A stretch of DNA of 64,000 bases. Origin: an uncultured Pigmentiphaga sp. (GTDB lineage: Bacteria > Pseudomonadota > Gammaproteobacteria > Burkholderiales > Burkholderiaceae_B). The notes beneath the pieces were generated by a model. It was not told the origin of the DNA and did no database searches. It was given only the letters and a program-made list of their open reading frames with translations. Position 1 is the stretch's first letter; each line of letters starts with the position of its first letter. Location: assembly GCA_937891425.1 (NCBI GenBank), contig CALAGD010000066.1:1-64000 (forward strand), written 5' to 3'. Below, in pieces: positions 50,743 through 61,325 of the stretch. The position numbers and the translations under genes were made by a program.

Positions 50743-51696
50743 TCAGCCTTCCAGCGCCTTCCACATTTCGATGTCGCGCTCGGCCGTCCAGATGCGCGGA
50801 TGGGTGATGCCAGTGGCTTCGTCGTACGCGCGGCTGACATCGAACGGCATGCAGTGGTCGAAGATGACCCACGAGCCGTAACGCGGATGCAGCGCGGCGT
50901 AGGTTTCCTTGTAGATGGTCTTGAGATCCTTGCCGGCGGCCACGCCCTGGTTGACCAGGTCGTACAGGTCGTTCAGGAAGGCGCGCGTGCCGGCGATGGC
51001 GGCGTGGACTTCACGAGCATTCTGCAGGGCGGGACCACGGCCGGGCACGAGCTTCTCGGCGCCCATGGCGGCAAGGCGATCGAGCGTCTGCGGCCATTCA
51101 CGGAAGTAGGCATCACCCGCATAGGGAGTGGTCTTGTACTCGACCAGGTCGCCGGAGAACAGTATCTTCTGTTCAGGCAGCCAGGCAATGGTGTCGCCTT
51201 TGGTATGCCCGCGGCCCATGTAGATGATGTGCACCTCGAGGTTGCCCAGGTCGATGGTCATCGACTTCTCGAAGGTGATGGTGGGCCAGGTCAATCCCGG
51301 CGGCACGGTTTCGACATTGCGGAACAGGCGGGGGAAACGGCCAATTTCGCTGGCCTTGTCCTGCTCGCCGCGTTCGACGATGAGGTCGTAGGTTTCGCGG
51401 CTGGCGATGATCTGCTGGGGCTGGTAGGCCGATGCGCCCAGCACGCGAACTGCGTGGTAGTGCGACAGGAGGACGTACTTGACAGGCTTGTCGGTAACCT
51501 GGCGGATGCGCGCGATGACGTCTTGCGCCATGGCGGGGGTGGCCTGAGTATCGACCACCATCACGGCGTCATCACCCACGATGACGCCGGTGTTCGGATC
51601 GCCTTCAGCCGTGAAGGCATAGGCGTTGTCAGAAAGCTTCTCGAAGGAAATCTGCTTGTCTTGGAGGTCTCCCTGCGACGCAAATTGCTTGGACAT
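50743..51696 (-). CDS. MBL-fold protein lacking second metal-site ligands
   Basis: The 317-residue protein is a metallo-beta-lactamase fold. The usual HxHxDH motif reads HYHAVR: His79 and His81 are kept, but Asp is Val83 and His is Arg84. His164 (GRGHTKGDT) and Asp183 (LFSGDLVE) are kept, whereas the late GHG motif reads VPGRGP with Arg220. The first-site ligands therefore remain and all second-site ligands are lost. It heads the operon with the FAD hydroxylase and DUF2783 gene. ATG 51696 has GGGGAG upstream. It might bind one metal or act as a thioesterase or lactonase of unusual type; the function is unknown. Confidence 0.88.
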   Translation of the reverse strand: MSKQFASQGDLQDKQISFEKLSDNAYAFTAEGDPNTGVIVGDDAVMVVDTQATPAMAQDVIARIRQVTDKPVKYVLLSHYHAVRVLGASAYQPQQIIASRETYDLIVERGEQDKASEIGRFPRLFRNVETVPPGLTWPTITFEKSMTIDLGNLEVHIIYMGRGHTKGDTIAWLPEQKILFSGDLVEYKTTPYAGDAYFREWPQTLDRLAAMGAEKLVPGRGPALQNAREVHAAIAGTRAFLNDLYDLVNQGVAAGKDLKTIYKETYAALHPRYGSWVIFDHCMPFDVSRAYDEATGITHPRIWTAERDIEMWKALEG

Positions 51697-51997
51697 GTCT
51701 GTCTCCCCAGCGAGTGCGCACACAATGGCGCAAGGTTGAACGATGCCAGAAATATAACTTGGCGTTCGTTTTTGTTCAATACGTTTGTTAATAACAAATG
51801 GATGCGGGGCCCACAAGCTGCAAGAGATCACCGCCGGCAGCGGATCGAGTGCGGGGATCGGGTGCGGCAGGCCGACGGGTACTGCATGCTCTGGAAAACG
51901 GTGTGCCCGGAGTTGAAGAAACCCCAGTATGCAAGAACGCGGCGCCGAAATAAACAGCGACGCAGTGGTCTGCGGCTGGCAGGCAGGGGACGGGCGG
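51697..51997. other. Intergenic region with the hydroxylase-operon promoter
   Basis: The right half of these 301 bases has no supported gene. The left half is AT-rich and carries the promoter and palindrome described at 51751-51798. Confidence 0.5.
51751..51798 (-). promoter_or_regulatory. sigma70 promoter and palindromic operator of the hydroxylase operon
   Basis: On the minus strand TTGAAC (51774-51779) and TATATT (51751-51756) are separated by 17 bases. Immediately upstream of the -35 box is the perfect 15-bp palindrome TTTGTTAATAACAAA (51784-51798). Its position suits an activator or repressor of the IclR type, and an IclR gene lies 200 bases upstream. Confidence 0.65.
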
Positions 51998-52891
51998 CTA
52001 AGCCCCGCCGGCACGCTTGCGGGATTTGCGGGGAGCGCGCGACGGTGTGGACAACTCTGTGGGCAAGGGTGTGGATTGCTCGCCCGCGCCCGGGGCGGCA
52101 ACGCCCGGCACCCAGCCGAGCCGTCGCGAAATGCGGGCAGCACAGTCGCGCAGGGCGCGCGCGATGGTGCCATCGACCGCGGCATCGAACAGCCCGGAAG
52201 GCCCAAGTGCAGTAATGGCTTGCACCACGTTGCCGGTGTGGTCGAACACGGGCACCGACAAGGCATCGATACCGGGCAGGGGATTGCCCAGCGCGCGCGC
52301 AATGCCCTCGGCGCGAACTTGCGCCAGCAGTGCGTCCCGCGTGGATTCATCCGGTTGCGGTGCGATGTAGTGGGTGACCACCGCCGCGTCGCCCGCCTCA
52401 CGGTCGATATAGTGCTGCGCCACTTTGGGGGGCAGGAACGACGCGAATACCTGCCCCGTGGCCGTATGCAGCATGGACATTACCGTGCCGGGCCGCAGGT
52501 TCACGTGTACCGGATAGCTGGCCTCGATGATGTGGATGATGGTGGGCCCGTGCGAGCCGAGCACTGCAAGCGCCGTGGTGTGGCCAAGTTCGCTGGCCAG
52601 CCGCGAGACCTCCGGCAGGGCAACACGCACCGGTGCCATGCGGCGCAGGGTGACCAGGCCCATCTGCAGGGCAAAAGGACCCAGCTCGTATCGTGATGTG
52701 GTCTCGTCCTGAACGACGAGGCCTACCCGGATGAAACTGACCAGGTAGGGGTGCGCCTTGGCGGAAGTCATGCCGGCCGCACGCGCCACATCGCGCAGGG
52801 TCATGGGTTCGCCGGCCTCGACCAGCGCGGCAAGCAGGGCGGCGCCGGTTTCTATCGACTGGATACTACGCTGGGTGTGTTCCGTGCTCAT
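51998..52891 (-). CDS. IclR-family transcriptional regulator
   Basis: The 297-residue protein has an N-terminal winged helix (SIQSIETGAALLAALVEAG, then TLRDVARAAGMTSAKAHPYL) and the IclR effector domain (about 90-265) with HTATGQVFASFLP and VPVFDHTGNVVQAITALG. IclR proteins sense small acids and control catabolic genes. The C terminus has a basic Ser/Pro/Arg tail. Its ATG overlaps the pcnB stop by 4 bases (ATGA), so it is translationally coupled to a housekeeping operon, yet its likely target is the hydroxylase operon immediately downstream. Confidence 0.9.
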   Translation of the reverse strand: MSTEHTQRSIQSIETGAALLAALVEAGEPMTLRDVARAAGMTSAKAHPYLVSFIRVGLVVQDETTSRYELGPFALQMGLVTLRRMAPVRVALPEVSRLASELGHTTALAVLGSHGPTIIHIIEASYPVHVNLRPGTVMSMLHTATGQVFASFLPPKVAQHYIDREAGDAAVVTHYIAPQPDESTRDALLAQVRAEGIARALGNPLPGIDALSVPVFDHTGNVVQAITALGPSGLFDAAVDGTIARALRDCAARISRRLGWVPGVAAPGAGEQSTPLPTELSTPSRAPRKSRKRAGGA

Positions 52892-54258
52892 GCTTCGTGT
52901 GCGGATGCGGCGACCACTGCGCCCGGGTTGTCAGTGGTGGCTGATGAAATATCCGGCTTGCGGCGCCGACGCCGCCGCTTGCCCGACCCGCTGCGCTGTT
53001 CCGGCGTGCGGCTCAGCTCATCGATCATGTGCGCGCGCTCATGGTCGGATGCGTTGGCCAGATCCATCCACCATTGGGCCAGCACGCTGTCGACTGATCC
53101 CGCCGCGGCGCGCAGCTGCAGGAAATCCACCGCAGCACGGAAGCGCGGCTGCTCGATCATGCGCCAGATCAGCTTGGGCTGTCGGCGTTCAAAGCGCGGC
53201 TGCATGAGCCAGATCTCGCGAATGTCGGCAAGGTAGCGGCGCTGGATTGCCAGCTTGTCGGTCTGTTCTTCGAGCACGGAATCGATCGCGTCGATGAGCG
53301 CCGGCACGCGCGGTTCGCCCTGCTTCTGCAACTCGTCCCAGCGATCGGCAACCAGTTGCCACAGCAGGGCTGCGAACAGGAAACCCGGGCTGACGCTCTT
53401 GCCTGCCCGCACGCGGGCATCCGTGCGTTCGAGTGCCAGTTCGACGAACTGTTCGCCGTGGGGCTGTTCGAGGATCACGTCGAGCAGGGGCAGTAACCCG
53501 TGGTGCAGCCCGTTGGCGCGCAGCTGTCGGAGGCAGTCCATGGCGCGTCCGCAGGTCAGCAGCTTGAGCATCTCATCGAACAGGCGCGATGCGGGTACGT
53601 TCTCGATGAGGTGCGCCATTGACCGGATGGGCGCGCGGGTGGAGGGGTCGATCGTGGCGTTCAGCTTGGCGGCAAAACGCACGGCACGCAGCATGCGCAC
53701 CGGATCTTCGCGGTAGCGCTGTTCCGGATCACCGATGATGCGCACCACGCGTTTCTGCAGGTCTGCCACACCGCGGTGATAGTCGATGACCTCTTCGGTA
53801 GTCGGGTCGTAGTAAAGCGCATTGAAGGTGAAGTCGCGACGGGCGGCATCTTCTTCCATCGTTCCGAACACGTTGTCGCGCAGCACGCGCCCGTGTTCGT
53901 CGGTGACCTGGTCGTCACCCGCCAGAGCCCGGAACGTAGACGTCTCGATGATGGTCGGGCCAAACACGACATGCACCAGCCGGAAGCGGCGGCCAATGAT
54001 GCGCGCTCGCCGGAACAGCGGGCGGATCTGCTCGGGCGTCGCGTCGGTAGCTACGTCGAAATCCTTGGGCTCGATGCCGGCGATCAGGTCGCGCACGGCT
54101 CCGCCTACGATATAGGCCTGGAACCCTTCGCGTTGCAGCACCTCGCACACCTTGATGGCATGGCGCGATACGAGGCGCCGATCGATACCGTGCCTTGACG
54201 CAGGAATGCGCCGGGGTTTGCGGGGTTTGAAAATGCGGTCGATGAATTTCTTCAGCAT
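52888..54258 (-). CDS. pcnB: Poly(A) polymerase I
   Basis: The 456-residue nucleotidyltransferase adds 3' poly(A) tails that speed RNA decay. It shows AYIVGGAVRDLIAGIEPKDFDVATDATPEQI with the catalytic Asp pair, then ARRDFTFNALYYDP and a basic C terminus (GSGKRRRRRRK). ATG 54258 is the family-like start. It overlaps the upstream HAD gene by 7 bases and the downstream iclR by 4, so this is one tight operon. In related genomes folK commonly follows pcnB; here a regulator does. Confidence 0.94.
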   Translation of the reverse strand: MLKKFIDRIFKPRKPRRIPASRHGIDRRLVSRHAIKVCEVLQREGFQAYIVGGAVRDLIAGIEPKDFDVATDATPEQIRPLFRRARIIGRRFRLVHVVFGPTIIETSTFRALAGDDQVTDEHGRVLRDNVFGTMEEDAARRDFTFNALYYDPTTEEVIDYHRGVADLQKRVVRIIGDPEQRYREDPVRMLRAVRFAAKLNATIDPSTRAPIRSMAHLIENVPASRLFDEMLKLLTCGRAMDCLRQLRANGLHHGLLPLLDVILEQPHGEQFVELALERTDARVRAGKSVSPGFLFAALLWQLVADRWDELQKQGEPRVPALIDAIDSVLEEQTDKLAIQRRYLADIREIWLMQPRFERRQPKLIWRMIEQPRFRAAVDFLQLRAAAGSVDSVLAQWWMDLANASDHERAHMIDELSRTPEQRSGSGKRRRRRRKPDISSATTDNPGAVVAASAHEA

Positions 54259-54992
54259 TCTTGTTGTTGATCGGGTGGTGCTGTTGTCGCGACGGCGGCA
54301 TCGACCTGCTCTTGCGTGAACAGGTCGAGAATGCGCCAGCCACGGGAAAGTGCGATGGATCGCAGCCCGGCACCCGGATTGGTTGCCACCGGATGGGTGA
54401 CGGATTCCAGCAGGGGAACGTCGTTGACCGAGTCGCTGTAGAAGTAGCTCTGCTCGAATGCATCGAGCGCCAGGCCGAGTGCATCGAGCCACTGCCGGAC
54501 GCGGGTTACCTTGCCTTCCTGGAAGCAGGCGATGCCGGCGATCTTGCCGGTGTAGCGCCCCGCTTCGAAGGCGGGTTCGGTGGCCAGCAGGTGCTGCACG
54601 CCGAATGCCCGGGCAATGGGTGCCGTGACGAAGCTGTTGGTGGCCGTGACGATGGCGCAGAGGTCGCCCGCGCGCAGGTGCTCGCGCACCAGAGTGAGCG
54701 CTTCGGGCCGGATGGCCGGACGGATCACCACGCGCATGAACTCTTCGTGCCAGGCGGCCAGGTCGGCCGGATCGTGCCGCGCCAGCAGGCCCAGCATGAA
54801 CTCAGCGCCCTCCTGTGCCGTGAGCCGACCGGCCGTGTACTTCTCCATCAGCTCTTCATTGCGCCGCACTGCCTCTTGCGGGTCGCCCGCGCGGCCCGTG
54901 CGGGCGAGGAAATCAGCCCAGGAGTAGTCGCTATCGATGGGAAGCAGCGTGTGGTCGAGATCGAACAGGGCGAGTCGGCGGAATTCGGGCAT
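54252..54992 (-). CDS. HAD-family phosphatase (SerB-like)
   Basis: The 246-residue protein is a haloacid-dehalogenase phosphatase: motif I FDLDHTLLP (Asp nucleophile), the alpha-helical cap, motif II IVTATNSF and motif IV SDSVNDVPLL. This group dephosphorylates small phosphorylated metabolites such as phosphoserine-like or histidinol-like substrates. It lies between hda (4-base gap) and pcnB (7-base overlap), an arrangement common in Burkholderiales. Confidence 0.92.
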   Translation of the reverse strand: MPEFRRLALFDLDHTLLPIDSDYSWADFLARTGRAGDPQEAVRRNEELMEKYTAGRLTAQEGAEFMLGLLARHDPADLAAWHEEFMRVVIRPAIRPEALTLVREHLRAGDLCAIVTATNSFVTAPIARAFGVQHLLATEPAFEAGRYTGKIAGIACFQEGKVTRVRQWLDALGLALDAFEQSYFYSDSVNDVPLLESVTHPVATNPGAGLRSIALSRGWRILDLFTQEQVDAAVATTAPPDQQQEC

Positions 54993-54996
54993 GTCA

Positions 54997-55713
54997 CTAA
55001 CGGATTCGGGTCGAGGCGGAGGCCTCGGCCAGCATGGTTTTCAACAGGGGTAGCGTGATGGGCCGCTTGGTTGCAAGCGAGTAGCGATCGAGCGCGTCGA
55101 TCAGCGTGGTGAGCTGGCGCATGTCGCGTACGTAATGGGTAAGCAGCCAATCCAGTATCTCGGGTGCGATCTTCAACGACTTGCTGCTGGCATGGGCCTG
55201 CAGTGCCGCCAGTTTGTCGTGGTCGGACAGCAGTTCGAGCCGGAAGACCAGATCCCAGCCCAGTCGGGTGCGGAGGTCTTCACGCAAAGGCATGTGCAGC
55301 GGGGCGCGATCGCCCGTGACAACCAGGATGGTGGCCTGTCGGGTTGCGGCCGATTCCCTCCATTGATTGTATAGCCCGAACACAATGGCCTGCTGGCGTG
55401 CGTCAAGCAACTGGACGTCGTCGATGCCGATCATTGGGGGCAGCGGTTCGTGCTGCAGCCGTTCGAAGTCGGCGTGCGCCGTAGCGGGCCCGCACAGCAC
55501 GGCTCCTGGCCTGGCATACACGGCCGCCTGCAGCAGGTGGCTCTTGCCGCAGCCTTCCGGCCCCCACAAATAGACCGCGCGGCCGGGCTCGAGTTTCTGC
55601 AGCGCAGCAACGGCCGCTTCGTTATTGCCTACCACGAAGTTGCTGAAGGTCGGATCGGCGCTGGGGAGAATGTCCAGCACCAGCTGGGGGTAGGGTGTTT
55701 CAGGCATGGGCAA
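54997..55713 (-). CDS. hda: DnaA regulatory inactivator Hda
   Basis: The 238-residue AAA+ protein has a short N-terminal clamp-binding stretch (PQLVLDILP), Walker A GPEGCGKSHLL and Walker B IGIDDVQLLD, and matches DnaA domain III. With the sliding clamp it stimulates ATP hydrolysis by DnaA and so prevents over-initiation of replication. Two near-adjacent ATGs (55713 and 55707) could start it. It is divergent from purM, the usual arrangement in the group. Confidence 0.93.
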   Translation of the reverse strand: MPMPETPYPQLVLDILPSADPTFSNFVVGNNEAAVAALQKLEPGRAVYLWGPEGCGKSHLLQAAVYARPGAVLCGPATAHADFERLQHEPLPPMIGIDDVQLLDARQQAIVFGLYNQWRESAATRQATILVVTGDRAPLHMPLREDLRTRLGWDLVFRLELLSDHDKLAALQAHASSKSLKIAPEILDWLLTHYVRDMRQLTTLIDALDRYSLATKRPITLPLLKTMLAEASASTRIR

Positions 55714-55957
55714 CCACGGCAGGATGGTCGGGCATCCCGGCTGCTGAGCCGCGCCGGGTGCGTGCGCTTTGGCAACGCAGCAGCAGATGCACCCGCGCGC
55801 GCCAGCAGACGGCGCAGCGAACTCCCCGAGCGGGGACGCAAGCTCGGTGCCGGCGTGGGGTATTCGTGGCGATCATCGTAGAATTGCGGTAGCGCGGCCC
55901 ATCAGAAGGCGCAAGTATGCCGCAACTTCAGCACATCTCAAAAATTGGTCAGATTTC

Positions 55958-57019
55958 ATGTCCGCCCACAAGCCCGGTAACCCATCCTCTTCGTCCTCAT
56001 TAACCTATCGCGACGCTGGTGTCGACATCGACGCCGGTGAAGCACTGGTCGACCGCATCAAGCCGCTCGCCAAACGCACCTTGCGTGCCGGCGTGCTGGG
56101 CGGCATTGGCGGGTTCGGCGCGCTGTTCGAACTGCCGAAGCACTATCGCGAGCCAGTCCTAGTGTCGGGCACCGATGGTGTCGGCACCAAGCTGCGGCTG
56201 GCGTTCGAATGGAACCGCCACGACACGGTCGGCATCGACCTCGTTGCGATGAGCGTCAATGACATTCTCGTCCAGGGCGCAGAACCGCTGTACTTCCTCG
56301 ACTACTTTGCCTGTGGCAAGCTTGACGTCGACACCGCCGCGCGGGTCGTCGCGGGCATTGCCGTCGGCTGCGAGCAGGCCGGGTGTGCCCTCATCGGGGG
56401 CGAGACTGCCGAAATGCCGGGCATGTATCCCGAAGGCGAGTACGACCTGGCCGGGTTTGCCGTGGGCGTCGTGGAAAAGTCGCGCATCATCGACGGGCAG
56501 CGCATCCAGGTTGGCGACGCCGTTGTCGGTCTGGCCTCCAGCGGGGCCCACTCGAACGGCTATTCGCTCCTGCGCAAGATCATCGAACGCACCGGTGCCA
56601 GGCCGGATGACGATTTCCATGGCCAGCCGCTGGCCGACGTCGTCATGGCGCCCACTCGCATTTACGTGAAGCCCATGCTTGAGGCGATGGCGCGCTACGA
56701 CGTGCGCGGCCTCGCGCATATTACTGGCGGTGGTCTGCTGGAGAACGTGCCGCGCATTCTTCCCGCAGGGGTGACGGCCCGCATCGAACGCAGTGCATGG
56801 ACGATGCCGGAACTGTTCCGCTGGCTGCAGCGCGAAGGCCAGGTCGCCGACAATGAGATGTATCGTGTGTTCAACTGCGGCATCGGCATGGTCGTGGTGG
56901 TGCCGCGTGCTGAAGCCGACGCCCTCGTCGCGCTCATGCAGCAGCACGACATCGCCGCGATGCGTGTGGGCGAGATCGTGCCGCGCGCCGAAGGCATGGC
57001 GGCCACTATCGTGGTGTAG
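55958..57019 (+). CDS. purM: Phosphoribosylformylglycinamidine cyclo-ligase
   Basis: The 353-residue ATP-dependent enzyme makes aminoimidazole ribonucleotide in purine synthesis. Family segments are TYRDAGVDIDAGEALV, LVSGTDGVGTKL, GGETAEMPGMY and HITGGGLLENVPR. ATG 55958 begins the family-like N terminus. It overlaps the convergent DUF192 gene by 14 bases. Confidence 0.96.
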   Translation: MSAHKPGNPSSSSSLTYRDAGVDIDAGEALVDRIKPLAKRTLRAGVLGGIGGFGALFELPKHYREPVLVSGTDGVGTKLRLAFEWNRHDTVGIDLVAMSVNDILVQGAEPLYFLDYFACGKLDVDTAARVVAGIAVGCEQAGCALIGGETAEMPGMYPEGEYDLAGFAVGVVEKSRIIDGQRIQVGDAVVGLASSGAHSNGYSLLRKIIERTGARPDDDFHGQPLADVVMAPTRIYVKPMLEAMARYDVRGLAHITGGGLLENVPRILPAGVTARIERSAWTMPELFRWLQREGQVADNEMYRVFNCGIGMVVVVPRAEADALVALMQQHDIAAMRVGEIVPRAEGMAATIVV

Positions 57020-57383
57020 TCCGGTCAGGCGCACGCTTGCGCCTGGGTGCCGATGAGCGCAGCGCGTGCGGCACACACAGTTGCATGCCGGGGCGCAGGC
57101 CAAAGGCGCGAATGCTGCCAGCGGCCAGTTCGCCGGTGGCCCAGGCCGTGGGACACCAGGCCACCCGATTGGGAACCAGCGCTTCGCGCAGACGCACGAT
57201 GGTGCCGTCCCGGTCGATGAAGACGACGTCGATGGCAAAGCGCATGCCAAACGTATGAACCGCCCGGCAGCCGGGCAACAGCAGCCCGGTCGCGGGTGGC
57301 AGTCCATCGGATCCCAGCAACCCGCGCAGGCGTTGCCAGAAGCCGCGGGCATGCATCCAACGAATGTTCACCATGGCCCGCAT
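57006..57383 (-). CDS. DUF192 family protein
   Basis: The 125-residue protein has the DUF192 pattern: ARGFWQRLRGLLG, HTFGMRFAIDVVFIDRDGTIVRL and ALVPNRVAWCPTAWATGELAAG. The fold is a small beta-barrel of unknown function; many members are exported, but no signal peptide is seen here. ATG 57374 is an alternative start. The family is often linked to type IV/Tad pilus or T2SS clusters, and the Tad operon lies upstream on the same strand. Confidence 0.9.
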   Translation of the reverse strand: MRAMVNIRWMHARGFWQRLRGLLGSDGLPPATGLLLPGCRAVHTFGMRFAIDVVFIDRDGTIVRLREALVPNRVAWCPTAWATGELAAGSIRAFGLRPGMQLCVPHALRSSAPRRKRAPDRTTPR

Positions 57384-57560
57384 GCTGCCATCAGACGGCC
57401 CCGTGCATAGGGGCGGAGAAGCGCGGCATTGATTGATGCTTTGCCCATGCCGATGGGGGTACTCCGTACAACCCTTTCTTTCGAGCCGTGCCGCCAGCGA
57501 TCTCCGCGCACTCCCACGATGCAGGCGGCAATTGCACGCAGCATTAATTGACCTGACATT

Positions 57561-58469
57561 TTACGAACCAACGATGTCGAGCAGCTTCATCGCGATTGGA
57601 AACGCGATGACAACGAAGGTGCATGGAAAGATGAACAGCATCATCGGTACCAGCATCTTCACGGGGGCTTCCAGGGCGAGTTTCTCCGCGTGCAGGAACC
57701 GCTCGGAGCGGCGCTGGTCTGACTGGGCACGCAGGATCGGACCCAGACTCATGCCGAGAACGTCGGCCTGGATGATGGCGCTGACCCAGTGGCTGACGGC
57801 CGGCTCTCCCACGCGTTGAGCAAGGTTGCGCAAGGCCTGGGCGCGCGTCGCGCCGGTGCGGATCTCGCCCAGTGTCTGGCGCAGTTCGTCGCGCAGGGCC
57901 GGGTAGGGGCATTTGTCGGCTGCCTGTTCGAGTGCACCCTGCAGGTTCAGCCCTCCTTCGACGCAAAGTGTCGTCATGTCCAGTACGAACGGCAGGCCGC
58001 GTAGTATCTCGCGCCGGCGGCCCAACAGACGTTCGCGCAGCCAGAGTATTGGAAAAAGGTAGCCCATGCCCGCGCCCAGCATGGCGGAGAGCAGGGCGCC
58101 GCGTGAGCCCCCCATATGGCCTGACAATTTCCACCATGCCAGGCCGAGCATGGCCAGTGTCAGGGCGCTGGCCTGGCAGGCTCCGGTAACGTGGTGGGGC
58201 TGCATCAGCTGGGCCAGCCCGGCGCCCTGCAGGCGTGCCAGAAGGCGGCGCCTTTTCTGGAACGACTGCCATTGCCTTGCTTGCCAGGCGAGGACGGCCG
58301 TGAGCGGCCACAGCAGCCGCCACCACAGCGGCAGCGGTGCGGGCTGGCCGGTCTGCTCCCGCGGCACGCGGCGCCAGGCGTCGAGCGCCAGCCAGGCGAG
58401 AAGGGCTGTTGCGCAACCCGTGGCAAGTGCAGTCAGCCACGGCAGGGCAGCAAGAGAAGCATCAGTCAT
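57561..58469 (-). CDS. tadC: Tad pilus platform protein TadC
   Basis: The 302-residue inner-membrane protein has the type II secretion F domain (about residues 155-285: LPFVLDMTTLCVEGGLNLQGALEQ, RAQALRNLAQRVGEPAV) with hydrophobic helices at both ends (TALATGCATALLAWLAL; MLVPMMLFIFPCTFVVIAFPI). With TadB it forms the platform that assembles Flp pili. It follows tadB by 63 bases. It is the last gene of the operon in this window; tadD/E/F-type genes are not seen beyond it. Confidence 0.92.
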   Translation of the reverse strand: MTDASLAALPWLTALATGCATALLAWLALDAWRRVPREQTGQPAPLPLWWRLLWPLTAVLAWQARQWQSFQKRRRLLARLQGAGLAQLMQPHHVTGACQASALTLAMLGLAWWKLSGHMGGSRGALLSAMLGAGMGYLFPILWLRERLLGRRREILRGLPFVLDMTTLCVEGGLNLQGALEQAADKCPYPALRDELRQTLGEIRTGATRAQALRNLAQRVGEPAVSHWVSAIIQADVLGMSLGPILRAQSDQRRSERFLHAEKLALEAPVKMLVPMMLFIFPCTFVVIAFPIAMKLLDIVGS

Positions 58470-59350
58470 GTCGTCGCCGTGCGTTGCATGCGGGAGCTGC
58501 GGCGCATTCGCGCAACGACTGCCGCCAGATGGTCAGACATCGATATGGACGATGCGTCGTATGAACCATAGCCCCAGTGTTTCCAACAGCACGAGCGCGG
58601 TCAGCGTGGCCCACCCCACGGGCGTGCTCCACAGCAGCGCCATGGCTTCCGGTTCAAGGCGGTGGAGCACGAGGATCATCAGCGCGGGCAGCGCGCCCAG
58701 CACCCACGCCTGCAGGCGGCCCTGTGCGGTGAGCGCGCGGATCCGGGTCTCCATGTGCAGGCGCGCCCGCACCGTGGCGGCGATTCGTTCGAGCGCCTCG
58801 GCCAGTCCTCCGCCGGTGCTCGCGGCCAGGCGCATGGCGGATGTAGTGAGCGCGCAGGCTTCGGTGGGAATGCGATCGGCCAGGTTACGCAGGGCCTGGT
58901 CCAGCGATACGCCGATGCGGATCTCGCGCATCAGCAGTTCGAATTCCTGGGCAAGGGGCGGTTCGGCCTCCCGGGTGACGTGGCGCAAGGCGGTCGCCAT
59001 GCTTGCCCCTGCTCGCAAGGCAGATCCCAGCGCCAACAGGGCGTCGGGAAGCTGGCGGTCGAAGTCCTGCCGGCGGCGCTGTCTGAAATGTTTGAGCAGG
59101 CGGCCCGGAAGCGCGGCGCACAGGCCACCGGCCGCCACTCCGGCCACCAGGCTGCCGGTGAACAAGTGAACGGCCACGGTTGCGAACGCGCAGACGACCA
59201 GATTGCACAGCCAGAGCTGAGCCGGCTCGATGAACAGGAACAGTTCGCTTAACTGGACCCGTGTGGTCGTAGTGAAGGTTTCGCGGTAGCGGCGAAGGGC
59301 GGTGCGCAACATGCTCGCCCCAAACCATGAGAGCAGCATGGCAGCAGCGG

Positions 59351-61321
<1,971 letters not shown>

Positions 61322-61325
61322 CGGG

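Noticed and set aside
49795..52215. Open frame of about 806 codons antisense to the FAD hydroxylase and MBL genes
   Set aside because: Both sense genes have clear motifs, start sites and a promoter; the antisense product has no recognisable domain.
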